This document shows positions 16,749 to 25,993 of a stretch of DNA of 64,000 nt, one piece after another. The stretch's first letter is position 1. Each line of letters begins with the position of its first letter. Origin of the DNA: Methylobacterium sp. Leaf104 (lineage in GTDB: Bacteria; Pseudomonadota; Alphaproteobacteria; Rhizobiales; Beijerinckiaceae); the NCBI RefSeq assembly GCF_001422885.1, contig NZ_LMMZ01000004.1, positions 84,715 through 148,714 on the forward strand, given 5' to 3'. The notes under the pieces are model-generated. The model was not told the DNA's origin. It did no database searches and worked only from the letters and a program-made list of their open reading frames with translations. A program made the translations under genes and the position numbers.

Positions 16749-16843
16749 GGCGCCGTTCCGGTCCGCGCCTCCCCTGTCGGCGTCCCCGGAGCCCCGGGCA
16801 CCGGGCGCCCGCGTCGCTCACCTCAACGAGACCCATCCCATCC

Positions 16844-18748
16844 ATGAGCGACGATCCTATCACCGCCCGCCTCCTCCGGCAGGCGATGCCGGTCTTCACG
16901 ACCCTGGCCTCCTGCCTCCTCGTGATCACCATCGCGGCGGCCCTGTATCTCGGCCGCGACATCTTCGTGCCGGTGACCCTGGCGATCCTGCTCAGCTTCG
17001 TCCTGGTGCCGGGGGTGCGCCTCCTGCGCCGCATCCGGGTGCCGCGGGCGTTGGCCGTCCTCGCCGTGGTGCTCACGGCCTTCGGGGCGCTGCTCGGGAT
17101 CTCGCTCCTCATCGCCAACGAGGCGGCGCAGCTCGCCTCGGACCTGCCGCGCTACCAGGTGACGATGCGCGAGAAGATCGCCTCCCTGAAGGAGGCGACC
17201 GCCGGCAGCGGCACCCTCTCCCGCATGGTCGACATGGTGCAGGACCTCGGCGCCGAGCTGCAGCCGGACCCGAACGCCGCCGCCCCCGAGGGCAGCGCGG
17301 GCAGCCCCGCCCATCCCCTCCACGTGCAGATCGCCTCGGCCAAGGCGGGGCTGCTCGGCACCCTCGGCGCCGTGGCCGGGCCGATCCTGCATCCCCTCGC
17401 CACCACGGGCCTGATCCTGATCTTCACGATCTTCATCCTGCTGCAGCGGGAGGACCTGCGGAACCGGGCGATCCGGCTGGCGGGCTCCGGGGATCTGCGG
17501 CGGACCACGGCGGCCATCGACGACGCGGTGGCCCGCCTCAGCCGCTTCTTCCTCGCCCAGCTCGTCCTGAACATCGCCTTCGGCGTCGTGATCGGCTTCG
17601 GCCTGTGGTGGATCGGCGTGCCGAACCCGATCCTGTTCGGGGTGCTGGCCGCGATCATGCGCTTCGTGCCCTATATCGGCGCGGCGATCAGCGCCCTCCT
17701 GCCCCTCATCGTGGCCGGCGCCGTCGATCCGGGCTGGAGCATGGTCATCGCCACCGCGATCCTGTTCGTGGTGGTGGAGCCCATCGCCGGCCACGTGGTC
17801 GAGCCGCTGCTCTACGGCCATTCCACCGGCCTCTCGCCCATCGCGGTGATCCTGGCCGCCACGCTCTGGGCATTCCTGTGGGGGCCGATCGGCCTCGTGC
17901 TGGCCACGCCTATCACCGTCTGCCTCGTGGTGCTGGGGCGTCACATCGAGCGGCTCTGGTACCTCGACGTCCTCCTGGGCGACCGCCCGGCCCTGGCGCC
18001 GCCGGAGATCTTCTACCAGCGCATGCTGGCGGGCGATCCCGAGGAGGCGATCGACCAGGGCCGGATGTTCCTGAAGGCCCGCGCCCTCGTCACCTATTAC
18101 GACGAGGTCGTGCTGGCCGGCCTGCTGATGGCGCAGGAGGACCTCTCGCGCGGCACCCTCGACCGGACCCGGCAGGACGAGGTCGGCGCCGCCCTGCGCG
18201 CCGTGGTTGCCCGCCTCGGCACCGTGCCGGTGGGCCGCAGGGGCGGGTCCGCCGCCGCGGCCGGCAATTCGGAGACCTCGGCGGCCATCGCGGCCATCGG
18301 ACCCGACCGGCAGGTCGCCGCGGTGGTTCTGCGCCCCGACGAGCTCCCGGCCCGCTGGCGGGCGCCCCGGCCGGTGCTCTGCGTTTCCAGCCGCGGCCCC
18401 TTCGACGAGGCGGCCACGCTGATGCTCGGGCAGATCCTCGGCCGCCACGGCCTCGGGGCCCAGGTGATGTCGATGGCGCAGCTGCGCCGGGGCGAGACGC
18501 CGGACGACCTCTCGGGCATCGCCCTGGTGTGCTTCTCCTACCTGGAGCCCGTCAGCCTGTCGCAGATCCGCCTGAACGTGCGCCAGGCGCGCCGGGCGAT
18601 TCCCGGTGTCCGGGTCCTGGTCGGCTTCTGGCGCGAGCGCGATCCCGCCTCCCTCGACCGCCTGCGCCGCACCCTCTCCGCCGACGTGCTGGTGACCACC
18701 CTGAACGGCGCCCTGGACGCGGCCCTGACCTTCGCCAGGCGGGCGTGA
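16844..18748 (+). CDS. AI-2E family transporter with long cytoplasmic C-terminal domain
   Basis: 634 residues. Residues 1-365 form the PerM/TqsA-type permease: paired N-terminal helices, a coiled extra-membrane segment, then VLAAIMRFVPYIGAAISALLP and VVEPLLYGHSTGLSPIAVI, the family signatures. Residues 370-490 are helical. Residues 490-634 add a soluble alpha/beta domain (PVLCVSSRGPFDEAATLMLGQ, then GIALVCFSYLEP and RVLVGFWRER) with Rossmann-like character, absent from typical AI-2E proteins of about 350 residues. Ordinary members export small molecules or act in sodium/proton exchange. The extra domain suggests ligand-controlled transport, which is inference. Confidence 0.85.
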   Translation: MSDDPITARLLRQAMPVFTTLASCLLVITIAAALYLGRDIFVPVTLAILLSFVLVPGVRLLRRIRVPRALAVLAVVLTAFGALLGISLLIANEAAQLASDLPRYQVTMREKIASLKEATAGSGTLSRMVDMVQDLGAELQPDPNAAAPEGSAGSPAHPLHVQIASAKAGLLGTLGAVAGPILHPLATTGLILIFTIFILLQREDLRNRAIRLAGSGDLRRTTAAIDDAVARLSRFFLAQLVLNIAFGVVIGFGLWWIGVPNPILFGVLAAIMRFVPYIGAAISALLPLIVAGAVDPGWSMVIATAILFVVVEPIAGHVVEPLLYGHSTGLSPIAVILAATLWAFLWGPIGLVLATPITVCLVVLGRHIERLWYLDVLLGDRPALAPPEIFYQRMLAGDPEEAIDQGRMFLKARALVTYYDEVVLAGLLMAQEDLSRGTLDRTRQDEVGAALRAVVARLGTVPVGRRGGSAAAAGNSETSAAIAAIGPDRQVAAVVLRPDELPARWRAPRPVLCVSSRGPFDEAATLMLGQILGRHGLGAQVMSMAQLRRGETPDDLSGIALVCFSYLEPVSLSQIRLNVRQARRAIPGVRVLVGFWRERDPASLDRLRRTLSADVLVTTLNGALDAALTFARRA

Positions 18749-18907
18749 GACCGGTCCGGACCGCGGGGGGCATTTGACATCCCCCTGGGCTTGACCCACT
18801 TCTCCCCCGCGCCGACCCCCTCTCCGGACGGATGGCGACGCCCCCCGCACAATCTGCGCACGGTCGTTGCCGCGGGTCAGGCCCTGACGAGAGGCTCGTA
18901 TCAGCAC

Positions 18908-21733
18908 ATGAAAGTCGTCGTCGTCGAGTCGCCGGCCAAGGCCAAGACGATCAACAAGTATCTCGGCCGCGACTACGAGGTTCTCGCCTCGTTCGGCCAT
19001 ATCCGTGACCTTCCGGCCAAGGACGGCTCCGTCGATCCGGAGGCGGACTTTCACATGCTGTGGGAGCTCGACGACCGCGGATCGAAGCGCGTCTCCGACA
19101 TCGTCAAGGCGCTCAAGGGCGCCGACGGCCTGATTCTCGCGACCGACCCGGATCGCGAGGGCGAGGCGATCTCCTGGCACGTGGTCGAGGCGCTCACCGC
19201 GCGGCGCGCCCTCAAGGGCATGCCGGTGGAGCGCGTGACCTTCAACGCGATCACCAAGGCGGCGGTGGAGACCGCCATGCGCCAGCCCCGGCAGATCGAC
19301 CAGGCCCTGGTCGACGCCTACCTGGCCCGCCGGGCGCTCGACTACCTCGTGGGCTTCAACCTCTCGCCGGTGCTCTGGCGCAAGCTGCCCGGCGCCCGCT
19401 CGGCCGGCCGCGTGCAATCGGTGGCGCTGCGCCTCGTCTGCGAGCGCGAGCGCGAGATCGAGGTCTTCAAGCCCCGCGAGTACTGGTCGCTGGTGGCGAC
19501 GTTGATCACGGAGAACGGTGCCAGCTTCGAGGCCCGCCTCACCGGCGCCGACGGTAAGCGCATCCAGCGCCTCGACGTCGGCTCGGGCGACGAGGCGGCG
19601 GCGTTCAAGCGCGACCTCGAACTCGCCACCTTCTCGGTCGGCAGCGTCGAGGCGAAGCCCGCCAAGCGCCACCCCGCCCCGCCCTTCACCACCTCGACCC
19701 TGCAGCAGGAGGCCTCCCGCAAGCTCGGCATGGCGCCGGCCCAGACCATGCGCGCCGCCCAGAAGCTCTACGAGGGCGTGGAGATCGACGGCGAGACGGT
19801 GGGCCTGATCACCTACATGCGGACCGACGGCGTCGACATGGCGCCGGAGGCCATTGAGGACGTGCGCCGGGTCGTGGCCAAGGAGTACGGCGAGCGCTAC
19901 CTGCCGGGGAGCCCGCGCAAGTACAGCGTCAAGGCCAAGAACGCGCAGGAAGCCCACGAGGCCGTGCGCCCCACCGACATGAGCCGGCTGCCGAAGACGG
20001 TGGCCCGCACCGTCGATGCCGAGCAGGCCAGGCTCTACGAGCTGATCTGGACCCGCACGGTGGCGAGCCAGATGGAATCGGCCGAGCTCGAGCGCACGAC
20101 GGTGGACGTCGTCGCCCAGGTCGGCCCGCGCAAGCTGGAGCTGCGCGCCACCGGCCAGGTGGTGAAGTTCGACGGCTTCCTCACCCTCTACCAGGAGGGC
20201 AAGGACGACGAGGAGGACGAGGACGGCCGGCGCCTGCCGCCGATGAAGGCGGGCGACCCCTTGAAGCGCGAGCGCATCGCCTCGACCCAGCACTTCACCG
20301 AGCCGCCGCCGCGCTATTCCGAGGCGAGCCTCGTCAAGCGCATGGAGGAGCTCGGCATCGGCCGCCCCTCCACCTACGCCGCCGTGTTGCAGACCCTGCG
20401 CGACCGCGAATACGTGCGCATCGACAAGAAGCGCCTGGTCGCCGAGGACAAGGGCCGCCTCGTCACCGGCTTCCTCGAGAGCTTCTTCAAGCGCTACGTC
20501 GAGTACGACTTCACCGCCGATCTCGAGACGCAGCTCGACCGGGTCTCGAACGCCGAGATCGACTGGCGCGAGGTGCTGCGCGACTTCTGGCGCGAGTTCT
20601 CCGCGGCCATCGCCGGCACCAAGGAGCTGCGCGTCGCGGAGGTGCTCGATGCCCTCAACGACCTCCTGGGCGCCCACATCTTCCCCGAGAAGGCCGACGG
20701 CTCGAACCCGCGCACCTGCCCGACCTGCGGCTCCGGCCAGCTCTCCCTGAAGCTCGGCAAGTTCGGCGCCTTCGTGGGCTGCTCGAACTACCCGGAGTGC
20801 AAGTACACCCGCCAGCTCGCCGCCTCCGGCGTCGAGGGCGACGGCGAGGGCTCGTCCGAGAACGGCGGCCAGCCCGGCACGCGGGTCCTCGGCAACGACC
20901 CCGTCTCCGGCCTGCCCGTGACGGTGCGCGACGGGCGCTTCGGCCCCTTCGTGCAGCTCGGCGAGGCCTCCACCGAGAAGGAGGCGCCCAAGCCCAAGCG
21001 CTCCTCGATCCCGAAGGGCACCAGCCCGTCCTCGGTCGACCTGGAAATGGCCCTGAAGCTGCTCTCCCTGCCGCGCGAGGTCGCCCGGCATCCCGAGACC
21101 GGCGAGCCGATCCTGGCCAATCTCGGCCGCTTCGGACCCTACGTGCAGCACGGCAAGATGTACGCGAATCTGGGCCGCGACGACGACGTGCTGGAGATCG
21201 GCGCCAACCGGGCCATCGACCTCATCGTCGCCAAGGAGCAGGGCGGCGGCCGGCGCGGGCCGGCGGCCGATCCGGGCCGGCCGCTGGGCGAGCACCCCGA
21301 GACGGGCAAGCCCATCGTGGTGAAGTCGGGCAAGTACGGTCCCTACGTCACCGACGGCACCACCAACGCCACGCTGCCCAAGACCATGGCCGCCGAGGCG
21401 GTCGACCTGCCCCAGGCGCTGGAGCTGATCGCGGCCCGGGAAGCCGCGGGCGGCGGCAAGAAGAAGGCTCCGGCGAAGCGGGCGGCGGGTGCCAAGGCTC
21501 CCGCCAAGAAGGCGCCGGCCAAGAAGGCCCCAGCCAAGAAGGCGGCCGCCGAGAAGGCTCCGGCCAAGGCGAGTGCGGCCGAGGGACGTGCGGCGGATGC
21601 CGATGAGGTCGCGGCCAAGCCCGTGGCCAAGTCTGCGCCCAAGTCCGCTTCCAAGTCCGCCTCGAAGTCCGCTTCCAAGGAGCCGGCGCAGAGTGCCGAC
21701 ACGCCCGCCGCCGCGGCCCGCAAGAAGGCCTGA
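18908..21733 (+). CDS. topA: DNA topoisomerase I
   Basis: 941 residues; the type IA enzyme that relaxes negative supercoils. Start ATG 18908 gives the canonical MKVVVVESPAKAKTINKYLG. The Toprim acidic residues are in DPDREGEAISWH (about 79-90). The active-site tyrosine is in TYMRTDGVDM (about 302). The cap and gate domain has GARSAGRVQSVALRLV. A zinc-finger module CPTCGSGQLSLKLGKFG with CSNYPEC follows (about 603-632), then repeated GRFGPYVQ/GKYGPYV units. The last 90 residues are a Lys/Ala/Pro-rich histone-like tail. The open frame extends 39 codons upstream but lacks family similarity there. Confidence 0.97.
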   Translation: MKVVVVESPAKAKTINKYLGRDYEVLASFGHIRDLPAKDGSVDPEADFHMLWELDDRGSKRVSDIVKALKGADGLILATDPDREGEAISWHVVEALTARRALKGMPVERVTFNAITKAAVETAMRQPRQIDQALVDAYLARRALDYLVGFNLSPVLWRKLPGARSAGRVQSVALRLVCEREREIEVFKPREYWSLVATLITENGASFEARLTGADGKRIQRLDVGSGDEAAAFKRDLELATFSVGSVEAKPAKRHPAPPFTTSTLQQEASRKLGMAPAQTMRAAQKLYEGVEIDGETVGLITYMRTDGVDMAPEAIEDVRRVVAKEYGERYLPGSPRKYSVKAKNAQEAHEAVRPTDMSRLPKTVARTVDAEQARLYELIWTRTVASQMESAELERTTVDVVAQVGPRKLELRATGQVVKFDGFLTLYQEGKDDEEDEDGRRLPPMKAGDPLKRERIASTQHFTEPPPRYSEASLVKRMEELGIGRPSTYAAVLQTLRDREYVRIDKKRLVAEDKGRLVTGFLESFFKRYVEYDFTADLETQLDRVSNAEIDWREVLRDFWREFSAAIAGTKELRVAEVLDALNDLLGAHIFPEKADGSNPRTCPTCGSGQLSLKLGKFGAFVGCSNYPECKYTRQLAASGVEGDGEGSSENGGQPGTRVLGNDPVSGLPVTVRDGRFGPFVQLGEASTEKEAPKPKRSSIPKGTSPSSVDLEMALKLLSLPREVARHPETGEPILANLGRFGPYVQHGKMYANLGRDDDVLEIGANRAIDLIVAKEQGGGRRGPAADPGRPLGEHPETGKPIVVKSGKYGPYVTDGTTNATLPKTMAAEAVDLPQALELIAAREAAGGGKKKAPAKRAAGAKAPAKKAPAKKAPAKKAAAEKAPAKASAAEGRAADADEVAAKPVAKSAPKSASKSASKSASKEPAQSADTPAAAARKKA

Positions 21734-21794
21734 GGCGGAGGAAGGCCTGGGGGATCCGCGCAAGTCGACATCCCCTTCGTTCCGTGATCGTTGC

Positions 21795-21810
21795 GGTTTC
21801 ATCTGAAACC
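21795..21810. promoter_or_regulatory. Short perfect dyad between topA and the chemoreceptor
   Basis: GGTTTCA and TGAAACC, separated by 2 nt, form an exact palindrome 200 bp upstream of the chemoreceptor start. It is AT-richer than its context. It could be an operator; nothing else supports a specific regulator. Confidence 0.3.
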
Positions 21811-22010
21811 ACGACGGTCGGGGGACTGCGCTCCGCTCGACGGTGGGAGGCCGACAGGTTCCCCGGACGCGAGACCCTGCCGGCCTCGGCATTCCGTCCC
21901 GACGAATCCCGAACACGTGATCGGTCCCGCGCTCGAAATCCGGGCGCTGCGGACCGGTGCGCGCCGCGTTGTTAGCGATTGCTTACGGGATCGTGCCGAA
22001 CATTGCGGAC

Positions 22011-23753
22011 ATGCGATTCTTGTCGAGACAACAGGCCGCCCGGCCCCCCGCGACTCCCGCGCACGCCCCGCCCCTCGCGGAGCTTCGGGCGGGGGCCGAT
22101 CCGTCGCCGCAGGCCGGCCACGGCGATGTGCTGGACGCGATCGAGAGCGACGTCCTCAAGGCGATCGGCAACGTCGGCGATTCCATCGCGGTCACGCGCA
22201 CGGAGGTCGTGGACATGCAGGCGGGGCTGGCCGCCATCCGCGCCCGCATGAGCCACCTCGCCGAGGCGGCGGAGGCGGCGAGCGCGGCCAGCGCCGGCTT
22301 CACCGGGCGGACCGAGGGCCTGTCCACGGTCTCGACGCGCATCACCGACGCGATGGACCAGGCCTCCGGGCATCTCGACCAGGCGGGCAGCCGGGGCGCC
22401 GAGGCCCGGGCCCTGATCGGCGCCCTGGCGACGGCCGGCAACGAGATCGCCAGCATCGTCGACACGATCTCGACGGTGGCGCGCCAGACCAACCTGCTGG
22501 CGCTGAACGCCACCATCGAGGCGGCCCGGGCCGGCGAGGCGGGCCGCGGCTTCGTCGTCGTGGCAGCCGAGGTGAAGGCCCTCGCGGTGGAGACCGCCCG
22601 GGCGGCCGACGACGTCCGCAGCCGGATCGCGCGGCTGCGCGAGGGGGCGACCGCCTCCAGCGCGGCCATCGGCGCGGCGGCGGAGGCGATCGAGGCGGTC
22701 CGGCCCGCCTTCGGCACCGTGCGGGGCATCGTCGACCAGCAGGTCGGCATCGTCACCCACGTGGTCTCGGAGGCCACGCGCACGGCGGGGCTGATCGCGG
22801 ACGTGAGCGCCGGTGCCGGCGAGACCAGCGCGGCCACCGTCGCCCTCGATCGACGGGCCGAGGCCATGGAGAGCGCGGCCGGCCAGGCCGCCGAGGAGGC
22901 CGCCGGCCTCGGGCGCCGCTTCGTCGCCGTGATCCGCCAGAACGAGATCGGAGACCGGCGCCGGGCCGACCGCTACCCGGCCGACCTGACGGTGGCGATC
23001 CGCGGTGGCGCGCGCACCCGCACCATCGACCTCAGTGCGGGCGGCGCCCTGCTGGCCCGGCCCGAGGTCGGGCCGGAGATCGCCGCCGGCCAGAGCCTCG
23101 ACCTCGACATCGCCTCGATCGGCGCCGTCCGGGCGCGGGTGGCGGCGGTGAGCCCCATGGGTCTGCACTGCGCCTTCGACGGGCTCGATGCCGGAACCGA
23201 CGCGAGGCTCGCCGACCGGCTCGGGGCGATCCAGGCGGAGTACGCCCCCCTGGTCGCCCGGGCCCAGGGCCTCGCCGGCCGCATCGGCGACTTGATGCAG
23301 GCCGAGATCGCCGCCGGGCGCCTCTCCCCCGCCCTCCTGTTCGACACCGACTACGTGGCGGTGCTCGACACCGACCCGCGCCAGTTCACGACCCGCTCGG
23401 TCGAGGTCCTGGAGCGCCTGCTGCGCCCGGTGCTGGAGGCGCCGCTCGCCGAGGATCCGGCGATGATGTTCTGCATCGTGGCCGACCGGAACGGCTACGT
23501 GCCGGTGCACAACCGCGCGGTGTCGCAGCCGCAGCGGCCCGGCGACCCCGTCTGGAACAACGCCCACAGCCGCAACCGGCGCATCTTCGACGACCGCACC
23601 GGCATCACCGCGGCGCGCTCCACCCGCCCGGCCACCGTCCAGGTCTATCGCCGCGAGGTCGGCGACCGCATCGTCATGGTGCGCGAGGTCGACGCGCCCA
23701 TCCGCGTCCAGGGCCGTCACTGGGGCGCCTGCCGGACGGCCTACCGCTTCTGA
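22011..23753 (+). CDS. Soluble methyl-accepting chemotaxis protein with PilZ domain
   Basis: From ATG 22011, 580 residues with no membrane helix. The signalling hairpin is at about 150-190 ([20 protein letters not shown], then [15 protein letters not shown]). A PilZ domain follows at about 312-405, with the c-di-GMP motifs RRRADR and DLSAGG. A C-terminal domain (about 410-580) contains [15 protein letters not shown] and [14 protein letters not shown], ending [15 protein letters not shown]. This last domain resembles Cache/PAS-like modules at the C-end of some alphaproteobacterial receptors. The protein could link c-di-GMP to motility. The upstream in-frame ATG/GTG region lacks receptor features. 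Confidence 0.88.
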   Translation: MRFLSRQQAARPPATPAHAPPLAELRAGADPSPQAGHGDVLDAIESDVLKAIGNVGDSIAVTRTEVVDMQAGLAAIRARMSHLAEAAEAASAASAGFTGRTEGLSTVSTRITDAMDQASGHLDQAGSRGAEARALIGALATAGNEIASIVDTISTVARQTNLLALNATIEAARAGEAGRGFVVVAAEVKALAVETARAADDVRSRIARLREGATASSAAIGAAAEAIEAVRPAFGTVRGIVDQQVGIVTHVVSEATRTAGLIADVSAGAGETSAATVALDRRAEAMESAAGQAAEEAAGLGRRFVAVIRQNEIGDRRRADRYPADLTVAIRGGARTRTIDLSAGGALLARPEVGPEIAAGQSLDLDIASIGAVRARVAAVSPMGLHCAFDGLDAGTDARLADRLGAIQAEYAPLVARAQGLAGRIGDLMQAEIAAGRLSPALLFDTDYVAVLDTDPRQFTTRSVEVLERLLRPVLEAPLAEDPAMMFCIVADRNGYVPVHNRAVSQPQRPGDPVWNNAHSRNRRIFDDRTGITAARSTRPATVQVYRREVGDRIVMVREVDAPIRVQGRHWGACRTAYRF

Positions 23754-23833
23754 CCACTGGGGGCGCTGTCACACCGGTGCCATGCGTGCCGGCTAGCGGA
23801 AGGGTTTGCCACCCGCCTTCACGGACCTGACGC

Positions 23834-25810
23834 ATGACCAAACCGACGCGAACCCGCTCGCAGGCCGCGGAGGCGGCGGAGGATCGCGGGTCGAACGGCA
23901 GCGCCAACCCGACCTTCGGCGACATCGTGGCGGCGCGCTTCGACCGGCGCGACCTCCTGCGCGGGCTCCTCGGCGTCGGCGCCATCGCGGCGGTGGTGAC
24001 GCCCCGCGCCCTGGCCGCCGGGGCGGCGCAGGCCGCCGAAGCCCCCGACACCCGCTTCCCCTTCGCCGAGATCGAGGCCGGATCGGACGCGCACCATCAC
24101 GTCGCCGCCGGGCACGACGCCGAGATCCTGATCCGCTGGGGCGATCCGGTATTGCCCGGCGCGCCGGCCTTCGACCCGCGCAACCAGACGGCGGCCGCGC
24201 AGAGCCGGCAGTTCGGCTACAACAACGATTTCGTGGGCTACTTCCCCATGCCGGGGGCGGCCGACCCGGCGTCGCACGGCCTCCTCGTGGTCAACCACGA
24301 ATACACCAACGAGGAGCTGATGTTCCCCGGCCTCGGCCGCCAGGACGTCAAGGCCGTCGCCTTCAAGGGCATGACCCGGGAACTCGTCGACATCGAGATG
24401 GCGGCCCATGGCGGCTCGGTCGTCGAGATCCGCCGGCAGGACGGCAAGTGGGCGGTGGTGCCGGATTCGCGCTACGCCCGCCGCCTCACGGCCACGACGC
24501 CGATGGTCCTGACCGGCCCGGCCGCCGGCACCGACCGGGTGCGGACCGCGGCCGATCCCGGCGGCCGGGCGGTCCTCGGGACGATCAACAACTGCGCCGG
24601 CGGCACGACCCCCTGGGGGACCTGGCTGACCTGCGAGGAGAACATCAACTACTACTTCTCGGGCGCCTCGGCCGAGGGCTCGCCGGAGGCCGCCAACCAC
24701 AAGCGGTTCAACCTGCCGGCCAGCGCCTATGCCTGGGGCCGCTTCCACGAGCGCTTCGACGTCTCGAAGGAGCCCAACGAGCCCAACCGCTTCGGCTGGG
24801 TGGTGGAGATCGACCCGTTCGACCCGACCTCGACCCCGAAGAAGCGCACGGCCCTGGGGCGCTTCAAGCACGAGGGCGCGGCGGGCATCGTCGCCAGGGG
24901 CGGCCAGTACGTGATCTACCAGGGCGACGACGAGCGCTTCGACTACGTCTACAAGTTCGTCACCGCGGGCCGGGCCGACAGCGGCGACCGCGACCTCCTC
25001 GATTCCGGCACCCTGCACGTGGCCCGCTTCGACGCCGACGGGCGCGGCACCTGGATGCCGCTGGTGTTCGGCCAGGGGCCGCTGACGCCCGGGAACGGCT
25101 TCCACGGCCAGGCCGACGTGGTGATCGGCGCCCGGCTCGCCGCCGACCGCCTCGGGGCCACCAAGATGGACCGGCCCGAGGACGTCGAGGCCAATCCGAA
25201 GACCGGCAAGGTCTACGTGATGCTGACCAACAACGGGAAGCGCAAGGCCGACCAGGTCGACGCCGCCAACCCGCGCGCCGACAATCGCTTCGGGCACATC
25301 GTCGAGCTCACCCCCGACGACGGCGACCATGCCGCCCCCGGCTTCACCTGGGAGATCCTGGTCCGCTGCGGCGATCCGAGCGTCGCGGCGGTGGGCGCCA
25401 CCTTCTCGTCGGCCACCACGGCGAACGGCTGGTTCGGCATGCCGGACAATTGCTCGGTCGACGGCCTCGGCCGGCTCTGGGTCGCCACGGACGGCAACGC
25501 GCCCTCGCGCACCGGCCGCAACGACGGCATCTGGGCGGTGGAGACGGAAGGGCCGGGTCGCGGCACGGGCAAGCACTTCTTCCGCGTGCCCGACGGCGCC
25601 GAGATGTGCGGCCCCTATTTCACGCCGGACGACACCACCTTCTTCGTGGCCGTCCAGCATCCCGGCGAGGCCGACGAGGAGGATCCGAAGGCGGTGCCCG
25701 CCACCTTCGAGGCGCCCGCCACGCGCTGGCCCGACTTCGACCCGGCGATGCCGCCCCGCCCCGCCGTGCTGACGATCACCCGCCGCGGCGGCGGCCGCGT
25801 CGGGACCTGA
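23834..25810 (+). CDS. PhoX family phosphatase (DUF839), Tat-exported
   Basis: 658 residues. A twin-arginine signal RRDLLRGLLGVGAIAAVV (about 38-55) directs folded export to the periplasm. The body is a PhoX-type beta-propeller containing LLVVNHEYTNEELMFPG, INNCAGGTTPWGTWLTCEEN, EDVEANPKTGKVYVMLTNN and DNCSVDGLGRLWVATDG, the conserved family blocks that bind calcium and iron. PhoX enzymes release phosphate from many organic phosphoesters. No Pho box was seen upstream. The length and motif order are normal. A strong hairpin lies 98 bp downstream. Confidence 0.93.
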   Translation: MTKPTRTRSQAAEAAEDRGSNGSANPTFGDIVAARFDRRDLLRGLLGVGAIAAVVTPRALAAGAAQAAEAPDTRFPFAEIEAGSDAHHHVAAGHDAEILIRWGDPVLPGAPAFDPRNQTAAAQSRQFGYNNDFVGYFPMPGAADPASHGLLVVNHEYTNEELMFPGLGRQDVKAVAFKGMTRELVDIEMAAHGGSVVEIRRQDGKWAVVPDSRYARRLTATTPMVLTGPAAGTDRVRTAADPGGRAVLGTINNCAGGTTPWGTWLTCEENINYYFSGASAEGSPEAANHKRFNLPASAYAWGRFHERFDVSKEPNEPNRFGWVVEIDPFDPTSTPKKRTALGRFKHEGAAGIVARGGQYVIYQGDDERFDYVYKFVTAGRADSGDRDLLDSGTLHVARFDADGRGTWMPLVFGQGPLTPGNGFHGQADVVIGARLAADRLGATKMDRPEDVEANPKTGKVYVMLTNNGKRKADQVDAANPRADNRFGHIVELTPDDGDHAAPGFTWEILVRCGDPSVAAVGATFSSATTANGWFGMPDNCSVDGLGRLWVATDGNAPSRTGRNDGIWAVETEGPGRGTGKHFFRVPDGAEMCGPYFTPDDTTFFVAVQHPGEADEEDPKAVPATFEAPATRWPDFDPAMPPRPAVLTITRRGGGRVGT

Positions 25811-25907
25811 GGCGGGGCGCGGGAAGCGCGCCCGTTCCGCGACGATCCACCGATCACGCCACCGTCAGGCCTTCTTAACCACATCCATACCATGTCATGG
25901 GGTGGTA

Positions 25908-25950
25908 CGCCCTGTGCGGCGGGGGCTTCCGGCCCCTGCCGCACAGGGCG
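25908..25950 (+). terminator. Strong hairpin between phoX-like gene and parE
   Basis: Arms of 19 bp (25908-25926 and 25932-25950) pair with one mismatch around a TTCCG loop. The left arm starts CGCCCTGTGCGGC and the right ends GCCGCACAGGGCG. It lies 98 bp after the phosphatase stop and 44 bp before the parE start. There is no T run directly after, so it may act as a terminator or as part of the parE leader. Confidence 0.6.
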
Positions 25951-25993
25951 GGAACCCCTTTCTGTTTCCGGTTTGTTCCGGTATGGTGAGAGG

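Noticed and set aside
16823..21916. A 1697-codon open frame on the minus strand
   Set aside because: It is antisense to the permease and topA genes, which have clear domains and motifs. Its composition (Arg, Gly, Ala, Leu) is that of a GC-rich shadow frame, and no family is visible.
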